A DNA stretch of 64,000 nt from Trueperaceae bacterium (GCA_011389865.1 JAABTL010000008.1:1-64000); one strand, 5' to 3'. Counted from the stretch's first letter, positions 42,814 through 51,755 are shown. Translations and numbers: made by a program. The notes: generated by a model from the letters alone, not told the origin.

Positions 42814-43704
42814 ATGGTGGTCGAGATGCACGGCGTGGAGAAGCGCTACGGCGACGTTCAGGCCCTCGCCGGGGTCGATCTTTCGGTCGCGGCGGGTGAG
42901 TTGGTGGGTTTCCTGGGGCCGAACGGCGCGGGCAAGACGACGTCCATCCGCGTGATGCTCGGGCTGACCAGCCCGACGGCGGGGGAGGCCCGCCTCTTCG
43001 GCGGCGCCCCGGATCGGCGCGAGGCGCGCGGCCGGGTGGGGGTCATGCTGCAGGAGTCGGGCGTGCCCACCACCCTGCGCGTGCGCGAGTTGGTCGCGCT
43101 GTTCGGGCGCTACTACCCCTACGCCCTGCCGGTCAAGGAGGTGCTCGCGCGCGCCGGGCTCGAGGACAAGGCGCACGCGCTGGTCTCGACCCTCTCCGGC
43201 GGCCAGCGCCAGCGGCTGTACTTCGCCCTCGCCATCGTCGGCGACCCCGACCTGCTGTTCCTCGACGAGCCCACGGTGGCGCTCGACGTCGAGGGCCGGC
43301 GCGCGTTCTGGCAGCAGGTCGTCGGCTTCGCCGAGCTCGGCAAGACCGTGCTCTTCACCACCCACCACCTGTCCGAGGCCGACGCCGTGGCGCGGCGGCT
43401 GGTGGTCATCGACAAGGGGAGGATCATCGCCGAGGGGACCCCGTCCGAGGTCAAGCGGCGGGTCGCCGACCGGACGGTGCGCTTCCGCTCCGACCTGCCT
43501 GCGTCGGCGCTGGCCGCTCGGCCCGGCGTCCAGCGGGTCGATCTCGAGCCCGGCGGCCTGCTGGCGGTGTACACGAGCGAACCTGAGCGCCTGCTGCGTG
43601 AGCTCTTCGCGCAAGGCGCGGAGCTGCGCGACCTGACGGTCACCGACGCCGATCTGGAGGCCGCCTTCGTGGCCCTGACGCGCCGCGAGGGGGTGGCCGC
43701 GTGA
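42814..43704 (+). CDS. ABC transporter ATP-binding protein (ABC-2 type exporter)
   Basis: The 296-residue ATPase has Walker A GPNGAGKTTS, Q-loop LQESGVPTTL, signature LSGGQRQRL, Walker B LLFLDEPTVALD and H-loop TTHHLSEAD. A C-terminal ~80-residue domain typical of the CcmA/NatA/drug-export class (DUF4162-like) follows. The start ATG 42814 has GGGAGG upstream; the open frame continues back through the hairpin repeat and is not coding there. The permease gene overlaps its last four bases (GTGA). Substrate unknown. Confidence 0.9.
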   Translation: MVVEMHGVEKRYGDVQALAGVDLSVAAGELVGFLGPNGAGKTTSIRVMLGLTSPTAGEARLFGGAPDRREARGRVGVMLQESGVPTTLRVRELVALFGRYYPYALPVKEVLARAGLEDKAHALVSTLSGGQRQRLYFALAIVGDPDLLFLDEPTVALDVEGRRAFWQQVVGFAELGKTVLFTTHHLSEADAVARRLVVIDKGRIIAEGTPSEVKRRVADRTVRFRSDLPASALAARPGVQRVDLEPGGLLAVYTSEPERLLRELFAQGAELRDLTVTDADLEAAFVALTRREGVAA

Positions 43705-44561
43705 CCGGGCCTGCGAGCGTCGCGCAGCGTCCCGACGGACGACGTCTCAGCGCCAGTGCGCGACCGGGTGGCGGGGCGTGGGGCCTGTGGCTTGCCCAGA
43801 CGCGCGCGGAGTTCGCCTCCAGCCTACGTGCACCCGACTTCGTGATCGGGGTGGTGGCGATCCCGGTGATGCTGTTCCTCATGTTCGGCCCGCCCAACGC
43901 GCGCTGGTCGCTGCCCGAGGGCACCCGCATCTCGGCGATGATGATGCCGGGCTTCGGCGCCTTCGGCATCCTCAGCTTGGTGCTGTTCGCCTTCGGGGTG
44001 GAGATCGCGCAGGAGCGCGGCAAGGGGTGGTTGCGGCTCATGCGGGCGACGCCGGCCCCGGCGTGGGTGTACCTCGGGGGGAAGCTGGCGATGAGCGTCC
44101 TGTACGCCGCGGTCACCTTGGTGGTGCTCTTCGCCGTCGCCGCGGCCTTCGCCCAGGTGCGGTTGTCACCGCAGCAGTGGTTGCAGGTCGGCGGCGTGCT
44201 GCTCGCGGGCGGCGTGGCGCTGGCCCCGATCGGCTTCGCGCTCGGGTTCCTGGCGCGCCCGCGGGCCGCCAGCACGATCGGCAACCTCGTGTTCCTGCCG
44301 CTGTCGTTCGCCTCCGGGTTCTTCTTCCCGCTGAGCCAGCTGCCGCCATTCCTCCGCGACCTGGCGCCCTACCTGCCGACCTACCATTACGGTCGCCTGA
44401 TCTGGTCGTCGTTCGCCCCCGCCGCCGACATCACGGCCTACACCGGCATCGAGCCCGTCGGAGCGCTCGCGTCGGTCGCTTGGCTCGTCGGCACCTTCGT
44501 GGTCTTCTCGCTGCTGTCGGTGTGGGCCTACCGGCGCGACCGGCGGCGCGACGAGGGTTGA
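43701..44561 (+). CDS. ABC-2 type permease subunit
   Basis: The 286-residue membrane protein has six helices. The ABC-2 permease pattern is visible: ISAMMMPGFGAFGILSLVLFAFGVEIAQERGKGWLRLMRATP (coupling region), and NLVFLPLSFASGFFFPLSQLPPFLRDLAPYLPTYHYGRLI, the conserved late helix and loop. It pairs with the ATPase encoded immediately upstream, overlapping by four bases. Probably exports a lipid, antibiotic or polymer. Confidence 0.88.
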   Translation: MTGPASVAQRPDGRRLSASARPGGGAWGLWLAQTRAEFASSLRAPDFVIGVVAIPVMLFLMFGPPNARWSLPEGTRISAMMMPGFGAFGILSLVLFAFGVEIAQERGKGWLRLMRATPAPAWVYLGGKLAMSVLYAAVTLVVLFAVAAAFAQVRLSPQQWLQVGGVLLAGGVALAPIGFALGFLARPRAASTIGNLVFLPLSFASGFFFPLSQLPPFLRDLAPYLPTYHYGRLIWSSFAPAADITAYTGIEPVGALASVAWLVGTFVVFSLLSVWAYRRDRRRDEG

Positions 44562-44611
44562 CGTCTCACGGCCCGGGCGACGCCCCGGCCCCGGCACCCT
44601 GCGAGCGTGGC

Positions 44612-44638
44612 GGGGACGCCGGCCTCGGCGGCGTCCCC
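44612..44638 (+). terminator. hairpin terminator after the ABC-2 operon
   Basis: A perfect 10-bp stem (GGGGACGCCG/CGGCGTCCCC) with a 7-base loop lies 50 bases after the permease stop and just before the DHA2 permease promoter. Confidence 0.6.
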
Positions 44639-44643
44639 GGGCG

Positions 44644-44649
44644 TAAGCT
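44644..44649 (+). promoter_or_regulatory. -10 box (TAAGCT) for the DHA2 permease, leaderless spacing
   Basis: TAAGCT ends 6 bases before GTG 44656; no Shine-Dalgarno sequence. Confidence 0.5.
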
Positions 44650-44655
44650 CCGCGG

Positions 44656-46464
44656 GTGAATCTCTCGCCGCGCGACAAGACCCTCACTCTCATAGGGATC
44701 CTGCTCGCCGTCTTCCTCGGCGCGCTCGACCAGACGATCGTCGCCACCGCCCTCCCGAAGATCGTCGAGGACCTGCAGGGCGTCTCGCGCTACGCCTGGG
44801 TGGCGACCGCCTACCTGCTCGCCTCGACGGTGCTGGTGCCGATCTACGGCAAGCTCGCGGACATGTTCTCGCGCAAGCGCATCGTGCTGTTCGCGATCGC
44901 GACCTTCCTGCTCGGCTCGCTGCTGTCCGGCATCGCCGGCGAGTTCGGCACGCTGCCGCTCCTCGGCGACGGCATGAGCCAGCTGATCGTGTTCCGCGCC
45001 GTCCAGGGCCTGGGAGGCGCCGGGCTGTTCTCCCTCGCGTTCATCGTGATCGCCGATCTGTTCTCGCCGCGCGAGCGCGGCAAGTACCAGGGACTGGTCG
45101 GCGCGACCTTCGGCGTCGCCAGCGTGCTCGGCCCGTGGATCGGCGGCCTGCTGACCGACTACGGCGGCGCGCTGATCCCCGGCGTCGAGGGCTGGCGCTG
45201 GGTGTTCTACGTCAACGTCCCCGTCGGCGCCGTCGCGCTGTGGTTCGTGGCGATGCGGATGCCGCCGCTGCGCCCGAAGGACGCATCGGCACGCCTCGAC
45301 GTCCCCTCGGCCCTCTTCCTCATCGGTGCGCTGGTGCCGTTCGTGCTCGCGTTGCAGCTCGACCGCTCCGTGTACCCGTGGGGCGGCGCGGTCACCCTGG
45401 GCGCGTTCGCCGTGGCGGCCGCCTTCGCCGTCGCCTTCGTGCTGCGCTCGCTGGCGTCCTCCAGCCCGGTCCTCGAGGTGCGCCTCTTCGCCGACCGCGT
45501 GTTCGCGACCGCCAACCTCGCGGCCTTCCTGCTCGGCGCGGCCTTCCTGTCGACGGTCATCTTCCTGCCGCTGTTCATGGTCAACGTCCTCGGCGTCAGC
45601 GCGACGCGCGCGGGGCTCAGCCTGATCCCGCTGTCGATCGGCACGGTCCTCGGCTCGGTGTTCGCCGGCCAGATCGCCTCCCGGCTCGGCCGCTACAAGG
45701 GACTGATGGTGTTCGGCGGGGTGGTGCTGCTGCTGGCGATGGTGCTGCTGTCGACGATGTCCGCGGACGTGCCGTACTGGCGCGTGACGCTCTACATGGT
45801 GATCGCCGGCCTCGGCGTCGGGCCCGGGCTGCCCCTCTACACGCTGGCGATCCAGAACGCCATCGACCCGCGCAAGGTGGGGCAGGCGACCAGCGCCGCG
45901 CAGTTCTTCCGGCAGATCGGCGGGGCCGTCGGCGCCGCCGTCATGGGGACGATCCTCGCGACGACGCTGGCGGCGGCGTTCGCCGGGGTCGGGCGCACGG
46001 CCGCGGTCGCGGGCCTCGAGGCGCCGGCCCTCAGCGGCGGCGAGCTCGCCTCGACCGGCGGGGGTGACGTCGGCGCCGCCGTGCGGGAGGCGTTCGGGGC
46101 GCAGGCGGAGGCGCTGGTCGCCGCGCTCGACGATCCCGACCCGCAGGCGCTCGCGCGGGCGCTGGAGGCGAGCGCCGTGCCGGACGAGGCGCGCGGCTTC
46201 ATCCTGGGTGCCGCGGCGCAGGCCCGCGGCGACGCCGCGGCCATGGCCGCCCTGGCGGCGCAGCTTCGCGCGCAACTCGACGAGCAGGCCGACGCGGTCG
46301 CGGCGACGGTGGCCGAGGCGGTGCGCCAGGGCTTCGCGGACGCCGTGACCGCCATCTTCGGCGCGCTCGTGTGGGTGGTGGCCGCGGCGCTGGCCGTCAC
46401 GGCCTTCGTGCCGTCGCTGGAGCTGCGGCGATCGAACGAACCGGGGGCGGCGGCGCTCGATTGA
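44656..46464 (+). CDS. MFS drug exporter, DHA2 (EmrB/QacA) family
   Basis: The 602-residue protein has fourteen predicted helices. The DHA2 signature in helix 1 is LDQTIVATALPKI, followed by GKLADMFSRKR (loop 2-3) and VLGPWIGGLLTD (motif C). Between helices 13 and 14 is a ~150-residue soluble insert (~460-580), rich in Ala, Glu and Asp (GAQAEALVAALDDPDPQALARALEASA). It is longer than usual and probably faces the periplasm. The start is GTG. Exports hydrophobic or cationic compounds by proton antiport; substrate unknown. Confidence 0.9.
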   Translation: MNLSPRDKTLTLIGILLAVFLGALDQTIVATALPKIVEDLQGVSRYAWVATAYLLASTVLVPIYGKLADMFSRKRIVLFAIATFLLGSLLSGIAGEFGTLPLLGDGMSQLIVFRAVQGLGGAGLFSLAFIVIADLFSPRERGKYQGLVGATFGVASVLGPWIGGLLTDYGGALIPGVEGWRWVFYVNVPVGAVALWFVAMRMPPLRPKDASARLDVPSALFLIGALVPFVLALQLDRSVYPWGGAVTLGAFAVAAAFAVAFVLRSLASSSPVLEVRLFADRVFATANLAAFLLGAAFLSTVIFLPLFMVNVLGVSATRAGLSLIPLSIGTVLGSVFAGQIASRLGRYKGLMVFGGVVLLLAMVLLSTMSADVPYWRVTLYMVIAGLGVGPGLPLYTLAIQNAIDPRKVGQATSAAQFFRQIGGAVGAAVMGTILATTLAAAFAGVGRTAAVAGLEAPALSGGELASTGGGDVGAAVREAFGAQAEALVAALDDPDPQALARALEASAVPDEARGFILGAAAQARGDAAAMAALAAQLRAQLDEQADAVAATVAEAVRQGFADAVTAIFGALVWVVAAALAVTAFVPSLELRRSNEPGAAALD

Positions 46465-46524
46465 CGCGCGCCGACGCCGCGCGGGGCGCGGCGGCAACAC
46501 CGTGCCGCGGTGAAGCCGCGCCCG

Positions 46525-47136
46525 CTAACGCCCCCGGCGCGTCCAGCCGAGCACCGCGACGCCGACGCCGATCATCGTCAACGGCAGCCACCAGCGTGTG
46601 AAGGCGCCGGTGGGGTCGTTGGCCAACACGGTCAGCAGGGCCCAGGCGAGCGCGGGCCACAGGGCCCAGCGCCCACCGCCGTGTTCGCGCGGCAGCAGGT
46701 AGATGGCGGTGAAGGTCGCGGTCATGCCGAGCAGGAAGACGGCGCCGCCGTCCCATCCCGGGCGCAGGGCATCCACCGCCGCGACGGCCGCCAGGGTGGT
46801 CAGGACGCCGGCCGGGATGATCGCCCAGCCGGTCACCGCCTGCCGGCGTGTGGGCGTGCGGTAGACGAGCCAGAAGGCGACGGCGGCGAAGCCGAGGAAC
46901 GCGGGCCCAGAGAGCTGCGTCGTCGTGGCGGCCGCCGTCATCCCCAGGGCCGCATGGACCACGATGCGCAGGGCCAGCGGCGCGCGCGGGGTCAGCGTGC
47001 GCCAGGCGACGACCGCCGCGAGCGTCAGCCCGCCGATCCAGGCGAGCTCGGCCGCCAGGCCAACGGCGCCGCGGCCACCGAGCAGGGTGGCGGCCCCCGC
47101 CAGCAGCAGGAACGCACCGGCGACGCGGCGGTTCAC
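46525..47136 (-). CDS. membrane protein, paralog of the protein at 49498
   Basis: The 203-residue protein is nearly all hydrophobic helices (about seven), starting VNRRVAGAFLLLAGAATLLGG. The segment WAIIPAGVLTTLAAVAAVDAL, then GGAVFLLGMTATFTAIYLLPRE, matches WAVIPAGALFSLAVTALVDGM, then GGAVFLFGLAATFFVLTRLPRH in the protein encoded at 49498-50340. The two are paralogs flanking one two-component system. The GTG start overlaps the kinase stop codon (GTGA), so this is the third gene of the response regulator-kinase operon. Function unknown; a sensor accessory or regulated envelope protein is inferred. Confidence 0.75.
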   Translation of the reverse strand: MNRRVAGAFLLLAGAATLLGGRGAVGLAAELAWIGGLTLAAVVAWRTLTPRAPLALRIVVHAALGMTAAATTTQLSGPAFLGFAAVAFWLVYRTPTRRQAVTGWAIIPAGVLTTLAAVAAVDALRPGWDGGAVFLLGMTATFTAIYLLPREHGGGRWALWPALAWALLTVLANDPTGAFTRWWLPLTMIGVGVAVLGWTRRGR

Positions 47137-48674
47137 GCTGCGCCGCCCGCCGTGGGCGTTGCCGCGCCTGAGGCGACGCCGGCACCGGGGCCGGCGCCCG
47201 CCGCGAGCGACACATCGAGCGCGACGGTGGTGCCTTCGCCGGGGGCGCTCGCGAGGCGCAGCTGCCCGCCGAGGGCCGCGAGGCGCTCGCGCATCGACGT
47301 GTGCCCCAGGTGGCCGGGGAAGGCGGCGTTGGGGTCGAAGCCGACGCCGTCGTCCCGGACCTGCAGGTGCAGGCGTCCGTCCTCGGTCCACCCGCGCACC
47401 TGGACGCGGTTGGCGCGCGCGTGCTTGACGACGTTGTGCAGCGCCTCCTGCACCACCCGCAACAGCACCTGCTTGCTGGCGAAGGGGAGGTCCGGTTCGT
47501 CGGGCAGGTCGCGCTCGGTCGCGAGCCCGTGGCGCAGCTCGAGGCCGTCGAGCTGGCGGTGCAGGGCGCCGACGAGGCCGACGTCGACGAGCGCCTCGGG
47601 ACGCAGCTCGAAGATCAACGCGCGCATCTCGGCCAGCGCCGCCTCCGCCAGCTCCACCACCGTGTCGAGCGCCTCGCGCGCTCGGTTGGGGTCGCGCTCC
47701 GCCCGCCGTTGGGCGGCGTGCGTGGTCAGCACGATCGCGTAGATCGCCTGGCTGACGGAGTCGTGCAGCTCGCGTGCCAGGTGGCGCCGCGCCTCCTCCG
47801 TCGCCTCGTCGCGCGCGCGCTCGTAGAGGCGCACGTTCTCGATCGCCACCGCTGCCTGCGCGGCCACCCCGGTGGCCCAGTGCAGGCGCTCCTCGTCCCA
47901 GGCCGCGCCCGCGCGCGCCCGTGCGCGGAGCAGGCCGACCGTGCGGTCGCGGACCCGCAGCGGCAGCGTCAGGAGGTCGCCGGCCACCGGCGCGGGCTCG
48001 TCCTCGCCGGGCCGGGGCGGGACGCCGGCGAAGCCGTCGCCGCGGGCGACCAGCCGGCTCCAGCCGCCGTCGGGACCGAGCTCCCACACCTCGGCGGCGG
48101 CCGTGGCGCCAGCCTCGTCGAGGCGGTCGAGCACCGCGACCAGCAGCGGCTGCAGTTCGGTGGTGACGGCGATCGTGTTGGAGAGCTCGAGCAGCGCCCG
48201 GAGCTCGGCGGTGCGTGCCGCGACCCGCGACTCCAGGCCCTGCTGGGCCTCGGTGAGGGCGTCCGCCATGGCGTTGAAGGACGCGGCCAACTGGCCCAGC
48301 TCCGAGGCGTCGCGCGCGGGCAGGCGCACGGCGCGGTCGCCGGCCGCCAGCGCGCGGGTGGCGTCGGTGAGCTGGGCGATCGGTTCGGCCAGCAGCGCGC
48401 GCGAGAAGGCCGTCGCGGCGATGACGGTCACGGCCACCACCACCGCCAGGTTGATCAGCGTGCCGCGCACGACCGCGCCGACCGCCTCGGGATCGACGTC
48501 GGCGAGCACGGCGCCGGTGCCGTCGGGGGTGAGCAGGAGGGCGTCGAGGCCGCGCCACAGCAGGACGGCGGTGGCGCCCGCGAGGACGGCCACCACCGCG
48601 AGGAGCAGCAGCGTCAGGCGGGTCGACAGCCGCTGCAGGAGGGGGACGGGTGTGGCGCCCTCTTCATGGCTCAC
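47133..48674 (-). CDS. NarL-type histidine kinase with HAMP and GAF domains
   Basis: The 513-residue kinase has two transmembrane helices (~17-45 and ~72-95), a HAMP domain (~93-148: AEPIAQLTDATRALAAGD), a coiled linker and a GAF domain (~155-295). HisKA_3 follows with the phospho-His in RRHLARELHDSVSQAIYAI, then HATPase_c (VQEALHNVVKHARANRV, DDGVGF, GLG-like GHTSMRERL). Architecture matches NarX/LiaS-like kinases with an added GAF. Its ATG lies inside the end of the response regulator gene (11-bp overlap), and the next membrane gene overlaps its stop. Signal unknown. Confidence 0.9.
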   Translation of the reverse strand: MSHEEGATPVPLLQRLSTRLTLLLLAVVAVLAGATAVLLWRGLDALLLTPDGTGAVLADVDPEAVGAVVRGTLINLAVVVAVTVIAATAFSRALLAEPIAQLTDATRALAAGDRAVRLPARDASELGQLAASFNAMADALTEAQQGLESRVAARTAELRALLELSNTIAVTTELQPLLVAVLDRLDEAGATAAAEVWELGPDGGWSRLVARGDGFAGVPPRPGEDEPAPVAGDLLTLPLRVRDRTVGLLRARARAGAAWDEERLHWATGVAAQAAVAIENVRLYERARDEATEEARRHLARELHDSVSQAIYAIVLTTHAAQRRAERDPNRAREALDTVVELAEAALAEMRALIFELRPEALVDVGLVGALHRQLDGLELRHGLATERDLPDEPDLPFASKQVLLRVVQEALHNVVKHARANRVQVRGWTEDGRLHLQVRDDGVGFDPNAAFPGHLGHTSMRERLAALGGQLRLASAPGEGTTVALDVSLAAGAGPGAGVASGAATPTAGGAA

Positions 48675-49335
48675 GCGTCACCCACCCCTCCCGCAGGGCG
48701 TGCAGCGCCGCCTGCGTGCGGCTCTTGAGGCCGAGCTTGGCGAGGACGGCCGAGACGTGGCTCTTGACGGTGGCCTCGCCGACGCCGAGCGCCTGCGCGA
48801 TCGCCTTGTTGGTGGCGCCACGGGCGAGGTGCTGCAACACCTCGGTCTCGCGCTCGGTGAGCGCTTCGCGGGCCGGCGCGGGCGTGGCGGGGCGGCGCAG
48901 CTCACGCATGAGGCGCTGCTGGGCGCGCGGGTCGAGGCGCACCTCGCCGCGGGCGGCGGCGCGCACGGCCTCGAAGAGGTCGTCGGGCCGCGTCTCCTTG
49001 AGCAGGTAGCCGGCGGCGCCGGCCTCGACCGCGTCCACCACCATGCGGTCCTCGAGCACGGAGGTCAGGGCCACCACCTCGACGTCCGGGTAGGACGAGC
49101 GGATCGCGCGGGTCGCCTCGACGCCGTTCATGACCGGCATCAGCAGGTCCATGACCACGACGTCGGGCCGCAGCTCCGCGACCCTCTCCAGCGCCTCGCG
49201 GCCGTCGGCGGCCTCGCCGACCACCTCGAGGTCGTCCTCGAGCTCGAACACCATGCGCAGGCCCCGCCGCACCACGGTGTGGTCGTCGACGAGGAGCACG
49301 CGCACGCGGTCTTCCGGGGTGGGTTCGGGGTTCAT
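48664..49335 (-). CDS. NarL/FixJ family response regulator
   Basis: The 223-residue regulator has a receiver with VLLVDDH, the phospho-Asp in VVVMDLLMP, a Thr in ALTS and the Lys in YLLKET. The LuxR-type HTH is LTERETEVLQHLARGATNKAIAQALGVGEATVKSHVSAVLAKLGL. It is the first gene of the three-gene operon with the GAF-kinase and the membrane protein. ATG 49335 has GGGAG upstream. The divergent paralogous membrane gene at 49498 is a natural target. Confidence 0.92.
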   Translation of the reverse strand: MNPEPTPEDRVRVLLVDDHTVVRRGLRMVFELEDDLEVVGEAADGREALERVAELRPDVVVMDLLMPVMNGVEATRAIRSSYPDVEVVALTSVLEDRMVVDAVEAGAAGYLLKETRPDDLFEAVRAAARGEVRLDPRAQQRLMRELRRPATPAPAREALTERETEVLQHLARGATNKAIAQALGVGEATVKSHVSAVLAKLGLKSRTQAALHALREGWVTREP

Positions 49336-49497
49336 GGGGTCTCCCACGCCAGGGTACCCGCCGTCGCCGTGTACGCGCCTCCGTCGGATGGGGGAGGCGG
49401 ACTCCTCCTTCGGACGCAGCGCCGCCACCCACGGTCGGCCGATGCGCCCCGCCGGCCCTTGGCCCTAACCTGGTGGCGACCCTCAAGGAGGTCCACC

Positions 49498-50340
49498 ATG
49501 TCCTTCCGCTTCGATCTCAGTGGCATCGACCGCCGCCGCCTCGTCCCCGGCCTCATCCTCATCGGCATCGGCGTCCTCGGCCTGTTCAGCACGCTCGGAT
49601 GGTTCGGCGGCCTCGGTGGCCTCCCGGGCGCCGTGCTCTTCGGCGCCGCCGCCTACTTCGCGCACCTGCAGGGCCGCCAGACCGGCTCCCGCTTCTGGCG
49701 GCTGGCGTCCTTCCCGCTCGCCGGCCTCGCGATCGCCTCGATCGCGCCCGACTCGCTCGGCGGCTTCGCCTTCCTCGGCTCGATCGGCCTCGCCTTCGCG
49801 CTCGTCTACCGTGAGGACGACAATCAGTGGTGGGCCGTGATCCCCGCCGGCGCGCTCTTCTCGCTCGCCGTCACCGCGCTGGTCGACGGCATGACGCGCA
49901 ACGCGGGCGCCGGCGGCGCGGTCTTCCTGTTCGGCCTGGCCGCCACCTTCTTCGTGCTCACCCGCCTGCCGCGGCACGCGCAGGGCTGGGCCATCTTCCC
50001 CGCTGCCGTCCTCGCGGTACTGGCCGTCGTCGCCCTGACCACCAGCGGTGGCTGGATCGTCCCCGTCCTGCTGATCGCGGCCGGCGCCTGGATGCTGCTC
50101 CGGCCCGACAGCGCCCGCGGTGTCGCCTCCGCGCTCCGTACCGTCGCCCCGACCCGCACGGACGCCGCGGCACCGGCCGTGGCCGAACCGACCCAGGCGG
50201 CCGCCCCCGCCCCCGCCGCCGCGGAGACCGTCGCCGCACCCGACGACGTGAGCGCGGCGCCCTCGAGCGACGGCGAAGCGAGCGGCGAGCCCACCGCCGA
50301 CGAGGCCCGCGACGACGAAGAGGAGAAGCCCGCGATCTGA
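49498..50340 (+). CDS. membrane protein with disordered acidic C-terminus, paralog of 46525-47136
   Basis: The 280-residue protein has about six hydrophobic helices (residues ~15-200), with WAVIPAG and GWAIFPAAVLAVLAVV units shared with the protein at 46525-47136. The C-terminal ~80 residues are a Pro/Ala then Asp/Glu-rich tail (ending DEARDDEEEKPAI), probably disordered and cytoplasmic. A near-perfect ribosome site AAGGAGGT and a -10-like TAACCT (49466-49471) suggest strong expression. It is divergent from the response regulator gene. Function unknown. Confidence 0.75.
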   Translation: MSFRFDLSGIDRRRLVPGLILIGIGVLGLFSTLGWFGGLGGLPGAVLFGAAAYFAHLQGRQTGSRFWRLASFPLAGLAIASIAPDSLGGFAFLGSIGLAFALVYREDDNQWWAVIPAGALFSLAVTALVDGMTRNAGAGGAVFLFGLAATFFVLTRLPRHAQGWAIFPAAVLAVLAVVALTTSGGWIVPVLLIAAGAWMLLRPDSARGVASALRTVAPTRTDAAAPAVAEPTQAAAPAPAAAETVAAPDDVSAAPSSDGEASGEPTADEARDDEEEKPAI

Positions 50341-50374
50341 GTCCGCCCGCCATCCTGCGGCCCGCACACAGCCA

Positions 50375-50402
50375 GCGCCCACGGCGATCGCCCCGTGGGC
50401 GC
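50375..50402. terminator. hairpin terminator between convergent genes
   Basis: A 10-bp perfect stem (GCGCCCACGG/CCGTGGGCGC) with an 8-base loop lies between the membrane protein and lhgO. Confidence 0.6.
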
Positions 50403-50422
50403 CGCTTCATGGAGGCAGACGC

Positions 50423-51661
50423 TCAGGCGAACCAGCCGCGCACGCGTTCGGCCAGGTGGTCGCCGATGGAGAGCGCGGCCGTCGCCGCCGGCGAGGGTGC
50501 GTTGAGCACGTGCAGCGAACGCTCGGTCTCGACGACGGCGAAGTCGTCGACCAGCCTCCCCTGCGGGTCGATCGCCTGCGCCCGCACGCCGGCGCCGCCG
50601 CGGCGGACGTCGGCGGCGGTCACCGCCGGGACCAGCTTCTGCAGCGAGCGCACGAAGGCCGCGGTGGAGAAGGAGCGGTAGGTCTCGAAGACGCCGATGC
50701 GCCAGAAGCGCCGTGCGAGCCGCCAGAAGCCGGGGTAACCGGCGACCTCGGCGAGGTCACGGGCGTCGATGTGGGTCCAGCCGTACCCCTCGCGCGCGAG
50801 CGCGAGGACCGCGTTGGGGCCCGCCTCCACCTCGCCGTGGATGGTCCGGGTGAAGTGCACCCCGAGGAAGGGCAGCGCGGGGTCGGGAACGGGGTAGATC
50901 AGCCCGCGCACGAGGTCGCTCCGCTCTGGACGCAGGAAGTAGTACTCGCCACGGAAGGCGACGATGCGCACCTGGGGGCCGGCGCCGGCGAGACGCGCGA
51001 TGCGGTCCGCGTGCAGGCCTGCGCAGGCGATCAGGCGGCGCGCGCGGAAGGTCTCGCCCGGGGTGGCGAGCCGCAGGCCGTCGGGCTCTTCGGCGACGCC
51101 GACGAGCGGCTGGCCGAACACGACCCGGGCCCCGCGGGCGCGCAGGCGCGCGAGCAGCGCCCGGCACACGCCCGGGTAGTCGACGATCGCGGTGTTCGGC
51201 GAGTGGATGGCACGCAGCCCGGCGGCGTGCGGTTCGATCGCCCGCAGTTCGTCGGCGTCGATCATCCGCAGGCCGGGCACCCCGTTGGCGGCGCCGCGCT
51301 CGAGCAGCCGGTCCAGCCGCGGCAGCTCGGCCTCGTCGGTCGCGACGATCACCTTGCCGACGGCGTCGTAGGCGACGCCGTGCTCGGCGCAGAAGTCGCG
51401 CAGGCGCCCCACGCCCGCCACGCACAGGCGCGCCCGCAGCGAACCGGGCGTGTAGTAGATGCCGGCGTGCACGACGCCGCTGTTGCGCCCGGTCTGGTGG
51501 CGCGCGACGTCGTCCTCCTTCTCGAGCAGCAGCAGCCGCAGGCCGGGATGGCGCGCGAGAAGGGCGTCGGCGGTGGCGAGGCCGACGATGCCGCCGCCCA
51601 CGACGGCGACGTCGTAGACGGCGGCACCGTCGCCCCGCGGGGCGGTGGCGGACGGTGGCAT
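50423..51661 (-). CDS. lhgO: L-2-hydroxyglutarate oxidase/dehydrogenase
   Basis: The 412-residue flavoprotein has FAD-binding VAVVGGGIVGLATADALL, then HQTGRNSGVVHAGIYYTPGSLRARLCVAG, the LhgO signature. FRGEYYFLRPE and VPDPALPFLGVHFTRTIHGEVEAGPNAVLA follow, and the C-terminal FAD strand is HVLNAPSPAATAALSIG. It oxidises L-2-hydroxyglutarate to 2-oxoglutarate, passing electrons to oxygen or quinone, and is a metabolite-repair or lysine-degradation enzyme. The frame stays open 76 codons upstream; ATG 51661 is chosen for homology and the TAGGCT box 5 bases upstream. Divergent from the ArsR gene. Confidence 0.9.
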   Translation of the reverse strand: MPPSATAPRGDGAAVYDVAVVGGGIVGLATADALLARHPGLRLLLLEKEDDVARHQTGRNSGVVHAGIYYTPGSLRARLCVAGVGRLRDFCAEHGVAYDAVGKVIVATDEAELPRLDRLLERGAANGVPGLRMIDADELRAIEPHAAGLRAIHSPNTAIVDYPGVCRALLARLRARGARVVFGQPLVGVAEEPDGLRLATPGETFRARRLIACAGLHADRIARLAGAGPQVRIVAFRGEYYFLRPERSDLVRGLIYPVPDPALPFLGVHFTRTIHGEVEAGPNAVLALAREGYGWTHIDARDLAEVAGYPGFWRLARRFWRIGVFETYRSFSTAAFVRSLQKLVPAVTAADVRRGGAGVRAQAIDPQGRLVDDFAVVETERSLHVLNAPSPAATAALSIGDHLAERVRGWFA

Positions 51662-51666
51662 GGCGG

Positions 51667-51672
51667 AGCCTA
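51667..51672 (-). promoter_or_regulatory. -10 box (TAGGCT) for lhgO, leaderless spacing
   Basis: TAGGCT on the minus strand ends 5 bases before ATG 51661. Confidence 0.45.
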
Positions 51673-51724
51673 CCGTGGGCGCGGGACGTTCGGACCCACC
51701 GGCGGCCCCGCGCGGGGCGCATAC

Positions 51725-51755
51725 TTCAACCATGGTTGGTTCAACGAGCGTTGAA
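51725..51755 (+). promoter_or_regulatory. ArsR-type operator overlapping the gene's own start codon
   Basis: TTCAAC occurs at 51725-51730 and 51740-51745, with its complement GTTGAA at 51750-51755. The pair TTCAAC-GAGC-GTTGAA is a perfect palindrome, and CAACCATGGTTG (51727-51738) is another, centred on the ATG at 51732. ArsR/SmtB repressors bind TTCAA/TTGAA dyads. A -10-like CATACT (51720-51725) places transcription start on this dyad, so bound ArsR would block initiation. Confidence 0.6.
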
